DNA from: Tannerellaceae bacterium
GTDB taxonomy: Bacteria; Bacteroidota; Bacteroidia; Bacteroidales; Tannerellaceae
DNA: 11,211 nt
NCBI GenBank assembly: GCA_031273385.1
Contig: JAISRY010000098.1
Coordinates: forward strand, 1-11,211
Direction: 5' to 3'
The notes under the pieces were generated by a model, which saw only the letters and a list, made by a program, of their open reading frames with translations, was not told the DNA's origin and did no database searches. Positions within the stretch are counted from its first letter, which is position 1. Each line of letters opens with the position of its first letter. Made by a program: the position numbers and the translations under genes. Positions 1 through 7,434 of the stretch are shown one piece after another.

Positions 1-37
1 TGATAAACCTGGTTTATTGGGTACTTATAATGACGAG
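1..37. repeat. Direct repeat copy 1 with internal palindrome
   Basis: Imperfect copy of 86-122. Both begin TGATAAAC and share GTTTATTGGGTAC and AATGACG. An internal palindrome is perfect here: ATAAACC at 3-9 and GGTTTAT at 11-17 around one base. The unit touches the window edge and may extend further left. Confidence 0.7.
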
Positions 38-76
38 AATTTACAATCGGCTAAAAATCAATCAATTCTCGTCATT
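29..76. repeat. 13-bp perfect inverted repeat, 22-nt loop
   Basis: AATGACGAGAATT at 29-41 pairs exactly with AATTCTCGTCATT at 64-76. The stem is AT-rich and overlaps the end of direct repeat copy 1. On the plus strand CCCCCTTTTT follows at 77-86, but on the minus strand, where the genes lie, no T-run follows. It is more likely part of a small palindromic element than a terminator for hydA. Confidence 0.6.
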
Positions 77-85
77 CCCCCTTTT

Positions 86-122
86 TGATAAACGCAGTTT
101 ATTGGGTACTCGCAATGACGGA
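86..122. repeat. Direct repeat copy 2 with internal palindrome
   Basis: Second copy of the 1-37 unit, offset by 85 bp. Its palindrome has drifted but still pairs: ATAAAC at 88-93 and GTTTAT at 97-102 around GCA. Keeping the pairing despite base changes hints that the fold, or the element's mobility, matters. Confidence 0.7.
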
Positions 123-154
123 TACTATTTGATTTACAGGTGATTGCGATTCGT

Positions 155-182
155 CGTCATTATAAACGAAGTGAAGCAATCC
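155..182. repeat. Dispersed intergenic repeat-like unit (CGTCATT...GAAGCAATCC)
   Basis: The sequence resembles the widespread bacterial intergenic unit that runs CGTCATTGCGA, ACGAAGTGAAGCAATCC, recalled from many genomes. CGTCATT here is also inverted relative to AATGACG at 114-120, and GATTGC (142-147) pairs with GCAATC (176-181). Confidence 0.45.
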
Positions 183-223
183 AGAGGTGCGACACACTCA
201 TTTTTCGCCCTCTCGATCGGGGG

Positions 224-255
224 TGTCTCCACTCGCTGCGCTCGGTCGACATGAC
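224..255. repeat. Dispersed intergenic repeat-like unit (CTCCACTCGCTGCGCTCGGTCGACATGACA)
   Basis: It resembles the family of dispersed repeats reading TGTCATTTCGACCGAGCG...GAGTGGAGA on the other strand, which I recall as frequent in intergenic DNA of Bacteroidota and other phyla. The unit lies between genes and is next to the tandem array. Confidence 0.45.
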
Positions 256-262
256 ATTGGTG

Positions 263-346
263 TTCACTATTCACTATTCACTGTTCACTATTCACTATTC
301 ACTGTTCACTATTCACTATTCACTGTTCACTATTCACTATTCACTG
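263..346. repeat. Tandem repeat, 12 x 7 bp in four 21-bp super-units
   Basis: Twelve uninterrupted 7-mers in the fixed order TTCACTA, TTCACTA, TTCACTG, repeated four times with no mismatch (263-346). The last unit and a half contain the hydA stop codon (TAG on the minus strand at 337-339) and its last codons. Read on the minus strand the unit is TAGTGAA or CAGTGAA, which puts a stop in every frame. Confidence 0.95.
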
Positions 347-2565
347 ATGAAATAGTAGTCGGATAGGATGTTGCGGACTTTGTCGGGGGCTACTCTGCCG
401 TAGACTTTGCCGCCGATGGAGACGACGGGAGCCAGTCCGCAGGCGCCTACGCAACGGAGGCAGTCTAAGGAAAAGAGGCCGTCGGGGGTCGTTTCGCCTA
501 CTTTGATGTCTAATTGGCGTTCGAACTCTTCCAGCACCTTTTCGGCGCCGCGGACGTAGCAGGCCGTTCCCAGGCAGACGGAGATAGGGTATTTCCCTTT
601 TGCCGTCATCGTAAAGAAAGAGTAGAACGTTACCACGCCGTAGACGCGGGAAACGGGGATCGCCAGCTTTGCCGCAATCACCTCCTGCACCTCCTGCGGA
701 AGATAGCCCAGCGCCCCTTGGGTGGCGTGCAGGATGTTGATCAGTTCGCCGGGGTCGTTCCCGTAGCGGTCGCAGATGGCGTGTATTTTCGTTGTGTTTG
801 CGTCGGAGAGGCATGTCGTACGGTCGAAATAACGGGTGTGCAGCAGGTGATGGGAGAGGGGGCTACCCGGTTCGTCCAGGAACTCCTTGTACAGGCGTAT
901 GATGGAGGGGTTTTCGTGGCTTTTGCGGATCGCCTTGCCGCTGTCGGCGTGGTATAATGCGGATGCCCGCTTGCTGATGACGGACATGCTTCCACGATGG
1001 AAAGGCTGTCCGCCTCCGCCTATACAGCCGCCCGGGCAGGCCATGACCTCGATGGCATGGTAGGAAGAGAGGCCGCCGTTGACCTCTTCTATCACTTTCC
1101 GCGCGTTTCCCAGTCCGTGCGCTATGCAGATATTGACCGGCGTCCCATCGAAGTCGACGGTGGCGGTGCGGATACCTTTCAGTCCCCGTATATTTTCAAA
1201 GGCGACCTGTTCGAGCGGTTTTCCGGTAAACCGTTCGTAGGCTGTGCGGCAGGCGGCTTCCATCACGCCGCCGGTGGTACCGAAGATCACGGCGGCTCCG
1301 GTGGATTCGCCGAACGGACGGTCGAAGTCTTCGTCGGGCAGCTCTTCAAAGTTGATGTTGGCGTACCGTATCAGGCGGCTCAATTCGCGGGTATAGATGG
1401 ATATATCGACGTCGGGATTGCCGTCGACGGCAAACTCCTGCCGCGCGGCTTCGTATTTCTTGGCCAGGCAGGGCATAACGGATACGACATACAGCCGGCT
1501 CCGGTCGACGCCCAGTTGGTCGGCAAAGTAGCTCTTTATGACGGCGCCCAGCATCTGTTGCGGGCTTTTGGCCGTGGAGAGGTTGGGGAGCAACGCGGGG
1601 TAATGCTGCTCGACGAAGCTGACCCATCCGGGGCAACAGCTTGTCATGAGGGGCAGCTTCACGCCGTCGTCCCCTTGCAGGCGTTTGCCGATGCGTTGCA
1701 GCAGTTCGGTGGCCTCTTCCATAATGGTGAGGTCGGCGGAGAAATCGGTATCGAACACATAGTCGAATCCCAGGCGGCGTAGCGCGGCCACCATTTTGCC
1801 GGTGACCAGCGTCCCCGGCTCAAAGCCAAAGTCTTTCCCCAGCGCCGTCCGTACGGCGGGCGCCGTCTGTGCGATGACGATCTTGTCGGGATCGGCCAAG
1901 GCCTGCAATACCTCCTGCTGGTTGCTGCGCCCGCTGAGCGCGTTGACGGGACAGATCGCGACGCATTGCCCGCAGTAGGAACAGGTGCTGCCGGTCATAT
2001 CGCGCTCGAAAGCGGTCGATACGGCGGCGTTGAATCCGCGGTGGACGGCAGTCAGCGCCCCGACGGTCTGTATGGTATGGCACATCGTTTCGCAGCGGCG
2101 GCACATGATGCATTTGTTCATATTCCGCACCAGCGAGGGGCTTCGGTCGATGGGGAAAACGGACTGTTCGCCGGCGTAGTTGATCTCGCGGATACCCAAG
2201 TCGTGGGCGACGGTTTGCAGTTCGCAATAGCCGTTCTTACTACAGATCAGGCAGTCGGCGGGATGGTTGGAGAGGATCAGCTCCATGATGGTCGTCCGTG
2301 CGTTCATGACGCGCGGCGTATGCGTTTTCACGACGAAGCCCTCTTCGCACAGCGTCTTGCAGGCCGGCGCCAGGTTGCGCCTGCCCTCTATCTCGACGAC
2401 GCAGATACGGCACGACCCGGGGTTGTTCTCATAGTCTAAATCCTCCAGCTTGATATGGCAAAGGGTAGGGATACGTATCCCCACGCTTTTGGCCGCTTCC
2501 AGAAGGGTTGTCCCTTTCCTTACGGCCAGCTCCTTTTTGTCGATGATGATGTTTACTGTTTCCAT
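337..2565 (-). CDS. hydA: [FeFe]-hydrogenase catalytic subunit with fused HydC/NuoE domain
   Basis: 742 aa, cytosolic, predicted to make or oxidise H2 with HydB. Domains in order: an N-terminal [2Fe-2S] ferredoxin fold (C36, C52, C55, C69); a His-Cys3 [4Fe-4S] site (H101, C105, C108, C114); a two-[4Fe-4S] ferredoxin domain (C152/C155/C158/C205 and C195/C198/C201/C162); and the H-cluster domain. That domain has all three signatures: TSCCPGW (C310 as proton-relay cysteine, C311 as ligand), MPCLAKKYEA (C366) and ACPGGCIGGGGQP (C510, C514). A normal HydA end (HHLLHTRY, about 572-579) is followed from about 584 by a complete thioredoxin-like [2Fe-2S] domain (C664, C669, C705, C709), normally the separate HydC/NuoE subunit. 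The reading frame is uninterrupted, so this is a true fusion. The ATG lies 21 bp after hydB, preceded by GGGAAG. The last codons and the TAG stop lie inside a tandem repeat. The electron-bifurcating assignment rests on the partner subunit and domain set. Confidence 0.95.
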   Translation of the reverse strand: METVNIIIDKKELAVRKGTTLLEAAKSVGIRIPTLCHIKLEDLDYENNPGSCRICVVEIEGRRNLAPACKTLCEEGFVVKTHTPRVMNARTTIMELILSNHPADCLICSKNGYCELQTVAHDLGIREINYAGEQSVFPIDRSPSLVRNMNKCIMCRRCETMCHTIQTVGALTAVHRGFNAAVSTAFERDMTGSTCSYCGQCVAICPVNALSGRSNQQEVLQALADPDKIVIAQTAPAVRTALGKDFGFEPGTLVTGKMVAALRRLGFDYVFDTDFSADLTIMEEATELLQRIGKRLQGDDGVKLPLMTSCCPGWVSFVEQHYPALLPNLSTAKSPQQMLGAVIKSYFADQLGVDRSRLYVVSVMPCLAKKYEAARQEFAVDGNPDVDISIYTRELSRLIRYANINFEELPDEDFDRPFGESTGAAVIFGTTGGVMEAACRTAYERFTGKPLEQVAFENIRGLKGIRTATVDFDGTPVNICIAHGLGNARKVIEEVNGGLSSYHAIEVMACPGGCIGGGGQPFHRGSMSVISKRASALYHADSGKAIRKSHENPSIIRLYKEFLDEPGSPLSHHLLHTRYFDRTTCLSDANTTKIHAICDRYGNDPGELINILHATQGALGYLPQEVQEVIAAKLAIPVSRVYGVVTFYSFFTMTAKGKYPISVCLGTACYVRGAEKVLEEFERQLDIKVGETTPDGLFSLDCLRCVGACGLAPVVSIGGKVYGRVAPDKVRNILSDYYFISE

Positions 2566-2586
2566 ACTTCCCGTGCAACTAACAAA

Positions 2587-4350
2587 TTAATGAACATAAA
2601 CGGCATGGAACGTGCACTTGTCCAGACAGCTCCCGCAACGGATGCAGAGGGTCGGGTCAATGACGTGGGGCGTTTTCCGCTCTCCCCTGATCGCATCCAC
2701 CGAGCAGGCGCGTGCGCAGAGCGTACAGCCGGTGCATTTGTCGGGGTCGATAAAATACTGCGTCAGCGAGCGGCATTGATGCGACGGGCAACGCTGTTCG
2801 AGGACGTGTGCGAGGTATTCGCCGGCGAAGTTATCCATGGTGGATAGTACGGGGTTGGGAGAGGTCTGTCCCAATCCGCACAGGGCGGTATCCTTGATCA
2901 CCAGCGCCAGGTTGCGCAGCCTCTCCAGGTCATCCCTTTCCCCCCTGCCCGACGTGATCTTGCGCAGCAGCTCATGGAGCCGCTTGTTCCCTATCCGGCA
3001 GGGCGAACATTTCCCGCAGGACTCCTCCACCGAGAAGTCGAGGTAGAACTGCGCCATCGCCACCATGCAATCATCCTCGTCCATCACGATCATCCCGCCC
3101 GATCCCATCATGGATCCCGCCGCCACGAGGTTGTCGTAGTCGATCGGCAGGTCCAGGTGCTTCTCCGTCAGGCATCCTCCCGAGGGGCCTCCCGTCTGCA
3201 CGGCCTTAAACCGCTTGTTGTCCTTTATCCCTCCCCCGATATCGAAGATGACCTCCCGCAGGGTCGTTCCCATCGGCACCTCGATCAGGCCGACCCGGTT
3301 GACCTTTCCGGCGAGGGCGAATACCTTCGTCCCCTTGCTTTTCTCCGTCCCGATACGGTTGAACCAGCCGGCTCCGCGGAGGAAGATAACGGGGATGTTG
3401 GCGTATGTCTCGACATTGTTGACGTTGGTGGGAAAGCCTTTGTAGCCCTGTTCGCTGGGGAAAGGGGGTTTGACGGTCGCCTCTCCGCGCCTCCCCTCCA
3501 TACTGTGTATGAGCGCCGTCTCTTCTCCGCAGACAAAGGCTCCCGCGCCGTACCTGATCTCGATATCGAACGAGAAATCCGTCGCCAGGATATGCTCTCC
3601 GAGGAACCCGTATGCCCTGGCCTGCCGGATGGCGGTATTCAGCCGTTCGATCGCCAGGGGATATTCGGCGCGGATATAGACCAGCCCTTTGTCCGCGCCG
3701 GTACAGTAGCCGTTGATGATCATCGCTTCGATGACGGAGTGCGGATCGCCCTCCAGTATGGAACGATCCATAAAGGCGCCGGGGTCTCCCTCGTCGGCGT
3801 TGCATACGACATATTTCTGCGGGGATGGTGTTTTACGCGTATAGCGCCACTTCAAGCCCGTCGGGAAGCCGCCGCCGCCGCGTCCCCGCAGCCCGCTGTC
3901 GACGACGACCTGTATAGCCTCTTCGGGCGTCATCCCGGCCAACACCTTTTCCAACGCCCTGTAGCCGTCGGACAGGATATATTCGTCGATGCTTTCGGGG
4001 TTGATGTACCCGCAATTGCGGAGGGCGATGGGGAGCTGCTTGTGCGCCGGGTCACGCTCGATACGGAGGATATCCTCCGGTATGATCCCCTGCCGGATGT
4101 AGGAGGAGATGATCCGTTCGGCCTTTTTCCGGTTGACATGCCCGAAGACGAGCGGCTCTTTCCCGGGCAGGGTGACCGCCACCGTAGGCTCTGCGTAGCA
4201 GTATCCCATACAGCCGGTCGGTATAACCGAAGCCGTTATCCGCTCACGGGCGAACGCCGCCGTAAAGGCGTCCATCACCTCTTTCGCCCCTGCTGCAATG
4301 CCGCAGGTGGCCATTGATATCCTGACTTGTGTCGTTGTGTTTGCGTCCAT
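2587..4350 (-). CDS. hydB: Electron-bifurcating hydrogenase diaphorase subunit (HydB/NuoF-like)
   Basis: 587 aa flavoprotein expected to bind FMN and NAD(H) and to pass electrons between NADH, ferredoxin and the hydrogenase subunit. An N-terminal thioredoxin-like [2Fe-2S] domain (residues 8-90) shows C16, C47 and C51 only. The NuoF core follows with the glycine-rich GRGGGGFPTGLKW at 156-168, NADEGDPGAFMDR at 184-196 and GAGAFVCGEETAL at 268-280, which are the NADH/FMN motifs. The N3-type [4Fe-4S] site is C445, C448, C451 and C491. CPSHQC (521-526) matches a motif near the zinc site of bifurcating HydB proteins, recalled from the family. The C-terminus carries a two-[4Fe-4S] ferredoxin domain (C539/542/545/549 and C569/572/575/579), which ordinary complex I NuoF lacks. 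Domain order and length match Thermotoga-type HydB, and no complex I membrane subunits are nearby. The gene starts 5 bp after cysE, with AGGAACC before the ATG, so translation is likely coupled. Confidence 0.94.
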   Translation of the reverse strand: MDANTTTQVRISMATCGIAAGAKEVMDAFTAAFARERITASVIPTGCMGYCYAEPTVAVTLPGKEPLVFGHVNRKKAERIISSYIRQGIIPEDILRIERDPAHKQLPIALRNCGYINPESIDEYILSDGYRALEKVLAGMTPEEAIQVVVDSGLRGRGGGGFPTGLKWRYTRKTPSPQKYVVCNADEGDPGAFMDRSILEGDPHSVIEAMIINGYCTGADKGLVYIRAEYPLAIERLNTAIRQARAYGFLGEHILATDFSFDIEIRYGAGAFVCGEETALIHSMEGRRGEATVKPPFPSEQGYKGFPTNVNNVETYANIPVIFLRGAGWFNRIGTEKSKGTKVFALAGKVNRVGLIEVPMGTTLREVIFDIGGGIKDNKRFKAVQTGGPSGGCLTEKHLDLPIDYDNLVAAGSMMGSGGMIVMDEDDCMVAMAQFYLDFSVEESCGKCSPCRIGNKRLHELLRKITSGRGERDDLERLRNLALVIKDTALCGLGQTSPNPVLSTMDNFAGEYLAHVLEQRCPSHQCRSLTQYFIDPDKCTGCTLCARACSVDAIRGERKTPHVIDPTLCIRCGSCLDKCTFHAVYVH

Positions 4351-4355
4351 GGTTC

Positions 4356-5243
4356 CTACCAGTCTTGTATGGCCTGTGTTTGAAGTATCTTGGAATGGGG
4401 GGGGATGCTATGGGTGAGCCAGATGTTCCCGCCGATGATCGAGTCGTGCCCGACCGTGATCCGCCCCAATACGGAGGTGTTGGAATAGATAATGACGTTG
4501 TTCTCGATAATGGGGTGGCGGGGAAGATTCATCGGCAGCCCGTCTTCGCCGTAGGTAAACCGCTTGGCGCCCAGCGTCACGCCCTGATAGAGCCTGACAT
4601 GATCGCCGATGATGGTCGTTTGCCCGATCACGACGCCCGTCCCATGGTCGATACTGAAATATTCCCCTATCTGCGCTCCCGGGTGGATGTCGATCCCTGT
4701 CTCGGAGTGCGCTATTTCGGTGATGATACGGGGCAGGAGGGGTACCTCCAGTTTGAAAAGCTCATGCGCGATACGCTGGTACAGGATCGCCTGCGTAGCG
4801 GGATAGCAGAAGATCACCTCGCTGAGGCTGCTTGCCGCCGGGTCGCCATCCAGGATGGCCTTTACGTCGGTCGAAAGCAGGCGCTTGATCGAATGGAGCC
4901 TGTCGATAAAATCAATGGTGATACGGGAGGCCTGGTGAATGGTGGCGGACGATTCGTCCGACTCGAAACAGAGCCCGTAATAGACCTGTTCGTGCAACAG
5001 GTCATAGACCTCTTCCAGGTAAACCCCCATATAATAGTGGATGGAAGAGGGCTGCGCCTCCTGCTGCACCCCAAAGAAGCCGGGAAAGACCACTTTCCGC
5101 AACAGGTGCATCACTTTCCGTATAGAGGGCACCGACGGCGACGGCTTCCGGTGGAACGGAATATAGGCATATTCCGGCGAATCAAACGCGGAGAGCCGCT
5201 CCACGTTCTGCTGTATCTGTTCTGAAATCGCTGTTCTGTCCAT
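4356..5243 (-). CDS. cysE: Serine O-acetyltransferase
   Basis: 295 aa, cytosolic. Transfers acetyl from acetyl-CoA to L-serine, giving O-acetylserine, the substrate of cysteine synthase. The N-terminal helical half (about 1-180) contains the DGDPAA segment (132-137), matching the family's conserved Asp-Pro-Ala. The C-terminal half is a left-handed hexapeptide beta-helix. Family active-site positions are visible: D185 and H187 in GIDIHPGA, D199-H200 in the DHGTGVVIG segment, then YQGVTLGAK and PRHPIIE (241-247). The protein is of the EpsC/SatA-like class. It ends in ...AIQDW, not the C-terminal Ile that lets classical CysE dock into cysteine synthase CysK. The ATG is separated from the upstream lipoprotein stop by one base, and the stop lies 5 bp before hydB, so it sits inside the operon-like run. 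Supplying cysteine for the Fe-S clusters of the hydrogenase is a plausible reason for its position, but this is inference. Confidence 0.9.
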   Translation of the reverse strand: MDRTAISEQIQQNVERLSAFDSPEYAYIPFHRKPSPSVPSIRKVMHLLRKVVFPGFFGVQQEAQPSSIHYYMGVYLEEVYDLLHEQVYYGLCFESDESSATIHQASRITIDFIDRLHSIKRLLSTDVKAILDGDPAASSLSEVIFCYPATQAILYQRIAHELFKLEVPLLPRIITEIAHSETGIDIHPGAQIGEYFSIDHGTGVVIGQTTIIGDHVRLYQGVTLGAKRFTYGEDGLPMNLPRHPIIENNVIIYSNTSVLGRITVGHDSIIGGNIWLTHSIPPHSKILQTQAIQDW

Positions 5244-5244
5244 G

Positions 5245-7422
5245 CTAATTATCCCAAACCGGCTTGTAACGCAAAAGGGAGGAAGAATTTTCGCCCAAGC
5301 CGATATATATATGATTATTCAATGTATACATGCAATGTATCCTCCTGTTGTTTGCCGGCAAGGTCATTTTCTGTGTCCATTTTTTGGTGGACACATTATA
5401 CCGCCATATCGTACCGGCGTCGTCAACCACATAGATAGATCCCTTGTAGGCGACTCCCGCCTTGACCTTACCGGCGGCGGAGGGTATCGTCGTTTCCGGC
5501 TCCCAGCCGTTCAACGTACTGCTGCCCGGCCTCACGCTGTATGTTTTCCACAGCTCGCCGGTCGTATCGCCGTTGTCGGGATTGGTCACGCCCAATCCGG
5601 CGAAAATCGTATCGTTGATGGCGACAGCTACGCCCCCATACTGCTTGACCGGAAAGTCAGCTTTCCTTTCCCAGTAGTTAATCACCGGATAGAAAGACCA
5701 GAACTCATTCATCACGGTGTCGCGCCTGCCGCCTATAAAATAGACGTAGAACCCGAATGACGCACCCACACCGGAATGGTAGGCCGCCGGCCCGTTCAGT
5801 ACCTGTTTTTCTTCCCACTCATTCTTGTCGACCCAGTACCAGTAGTGTTTGTTTGAGGTTTGAGCGCCGTTGACGCCTCCGAAGACGCAGATGATATTTT
5901 GGGAGGGATAGCCTACGGCCGTTTGCCATTTGAAGTTGCCGTCCGGGAAAGAGAGCAGCTCCTGCCAGGCGTCGATGGAGGCATTGTATGACCAGAGTTT
6001 GTCGGTAAATTGCGGCCCTGTATCCCCGCCCAGGAGGTATCCGACGTTGCCGATCGAAGCGACTGCGCACGAACCGGCGATGCGGTATCCTCCCGTAAAG
6101 GAGGGCATGGTATCGAGTACCCTGGGCGTCTGTGCCGTCGTCAGCGTGTCGCCGTAGGCCACGCCGCCGCCGTTGACGGCGAATGTCCGGACATGATAGA
6201 CAGTTTCCCCTTTCAGCTCCGTGATGACGCCGGTAAATGCGCCCATGCCGGAAGAGACGATGAGGCTGTCCCTGAACACGAGCGGATTGCCGGCTGCCGC
6301 CCAACTGACGCCGTAGGCGGTCACCGCCGTCTCTCCCATGTAGGTTACTTCGCCGTTGACGGTGACCGTGCCGTTTTCCGTATCCAGCTGGATGTTGTGA
6401 GTCCTGACGGAGGCTTTGTCGCTTCGCGTGATGAAAGAGAGTTGTTGGCTGTACGTTACGCCGAAAGAATTTTTGGCGTATGCCCTGACATAGTATTCCT
6501 GTGGGGAGGCCAGCTTCTTCAGCGTACCCGTAAATACGCCGTCGCCTTCGCCGTCCTCCGTCCTGAAACCGGTCGTATCGGGCAGCTCATTCATGCCCCA
6601 GCAGAACCCGCGCATCGTCACAGGCGTATCGCCGCCGTCCGTGACCTCCGACCGGAGAATCGCCTCCGTATATCCCCTTTCGACCATCTCTATCGTTCCG
6701 ACGGCCGGCAGCCCGCTCTTTGTCGTAAACTGCCCGGTGGGGGATTCCGACGGGAACATGCCGAACCCGTTCTCCACAAAAGCCTGTATATAGTAGGTAG
6801 CCAGAGGCTTCAGCCCGGTAAGGGTACAGACGAACGTGGAGTCTTCATTGACGGCGGCGGCATACACCGTATCTTTTCTCAGCATCTGCTGATCCTCCGA
6901 ATAGAAGATACCGCAGGAAAGGATCTCTCCCTCCCCCTCGTGCATCACCTTACCGACGCAAACGGCCGACGTCCCGCGGACAGCCGCGTTGTCGGTGGGC
7001 AATGTCGCGACGACCCCCACGCCCTCTATCGTCACGACATGGAGGATACCGCTGTAGGAGATGCCATACTCATTCACGGCAAAGGCCTGTATATCGTAGG
7101 AGGCCTTGTTCTTCAGCCCCTCGATCGTCCGGGCGAACGTATCGTCTTTCTTTATATTTTCCTCTATCCTGACCGAATCCATCCTGTCCGACCCCTCGAT
7201 ACGCCAGCGGAAACCGTATTCGACGACCGGCGACCCGTTTTGTTTGATGATCCTGGCCGACACATGGACGGTCGTAGCCGTAGGCGCTCCCGCCAGTTTC
7301 AGCGAGTCGACCTCAGGCCTGCCTGCATTGACGACCCCGCCCGGCATATCCGGATCTTCCAGGCAACCATAAAACAGGCATATACCGGCAATCAACAGCA
7401 AGAAAGCAGCTAAATATCTCAT
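5245..7422 (-). CDS. Lipoprotein with four FN3-like domains and a C-terminal Kelch propeller
   Basis: 725 aa from the ATG at 7422. An in-frame TTG at 7434, immediately after the upstream stop, is a less likely start because it would put four polar residues before the signal peptide. Signal peptide: MRY, a hydrophobic stretch, then a relaxed lipobox FYGC with C20 as lipidated residue. The next residues, LEDPD, are acidic like the surface-export signal of Bacteroidota lipoproteins. Four FN3-like repeats follow (about 35-132, 135-234, 237-332, 338-431), each ending in a variant of Y-x-V-x-A-F-x-x-N-x-x-G. The rest (about 440-725) is a Kelch-type beta-propeller with GYLLGG, CVFGG and YFIGG strands and spaced Trp residues. 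No catalytic residues are recognisable, so binding of protein or glycan is the likely role. The ligand is unknown. It sits 12 bp after the outer-membrane protein and 1 bp before cysE. Confidence 0.82.
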   Translation of the reverse strand: MRYLAAFLLLIAGICLFYGCLEDPDMPGGVVNAGRPEVDSLKLAGAPTATTVHVSARIIKQNGSPVVEYGFRWRIEGSDRMDSVRIEENIKKDDTFARTIEGLKNKASYDIQAFAVNEYGISYSGILHVVTIEGVGVVATLPTDNAAVRGTSAVCVGKVMHEGEGEILSCGIFYSEDQQMLRKDTVYAAAVNEDSTFVCTLTGLKPLATYYIQAFVENGFGMFPSESPTGQFTTKSGLPAVGTIEMVERGYTEAILRSEVTDGGDTPVTMRGFCWGMNELPDTTGFRTEDGEGDGVFTGTLKKLASPQEYYVRAYAKNSFGVTYSQQLSFITRSDKASVRTHNIQLDTENGTVTVNGEVTYMGETAVTAYGVSWAAAGNPLVFRDSLIVSSGMGAFTGVITELKGETVYHVRTFAVNGGGVAYGDTLTTAQTPRVLDTMPSFTGGYRIAGSCAVASIGNVGYLLGGDTGPQFTDKLWSYNASIDAWQELLSFPDGNFKWQTAVGYPSQNIICVFGGVNGAQTSNKHYWYWVDKNEWEEKQVLNGPAAYHSGVGASFGFYVYFIGGRRDTVMNEFWSFYPVINYWERKADFPVKQYGGVAVAINDTIFAGLGVTNPDNGDTTGELWKTYSVRPGSSTLNGWEPETTIPSAAGKVKAGVAYKGSIYVVDDAGTIWRYNVSTKKWTQKMTLPANNRRIHCMYTLNNHIYIGLGENSSSLLRYKPVWDN

Positions 7423-7434
7423 ATCACTATTCAA

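Larger units (their letters stand above)
1..336. other. Gene-free repeat-rich intergenic region downstream of hydA
   Basis: No credible coding region, tRNA or rRNA is visible here. The DNA is AT-richer than the genes and is built almost wholly of repeat units: a duplicated unit of about 37 bp, short inverted repeats, two sequences resembling dispersed intergenic repeats, and a 7-bp tandem array. No stem followed by a T-run is seen on the minus strand, so the end of the hydA transcript is not apparent. Confidence 0.75.

Noticed and set aside
29..86. Rho-independent terminator for hydA
   Set aside because: The 13-bp stem has few G-C pairs, a 22-nt loop, and no T-run on the minus strand. The T-run is on the plus strand, five bases away from the stem.
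263..346. CRISPR array
   Set aside because: The units are 7 bp and contiguous with no spacers, so this is a simple tandem repeat.
140..355. 71-codon plus-strand open frame ending in repeated FTIHYSL
   Set aside because: It is a translation of the dispersed repeats and the 7-bp tandem array and overlaps the hydA stop. No sign of a real gene.
2974..4317. 447-codon open frame on the plus strand
   Set aside because: It is antisense to hydB, whose minus-strand frame carries all expected motifs. The plus-strand protein has no recognisable domain and arises from GC-rich codon use.
337..4350. Complex I (NuoE, NuoF, NuoG) remnant
   Set aside because: The H-cluster motifs are complete in the large subunit, and HydB has the C-terminal ferredoxin domain absent from NuoF. 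This is a hydrogenase, not complex I.
6010..7413. 467-codon open frame on the plus strand
   Set aside because: Antisense to the FN3/Kelch lipoprotein, with biased composition rich in Arg, Gly and His and no domain. A shadow frame.
7432..7434. TTG as start of the lipoprotein, and likewise TTG at 8374-8376 for the barrel protein
   Set aside because: In both genes an ATG three or four codons later gives a cleaner signal peptide and leaves a normal gap after the upstream stop.
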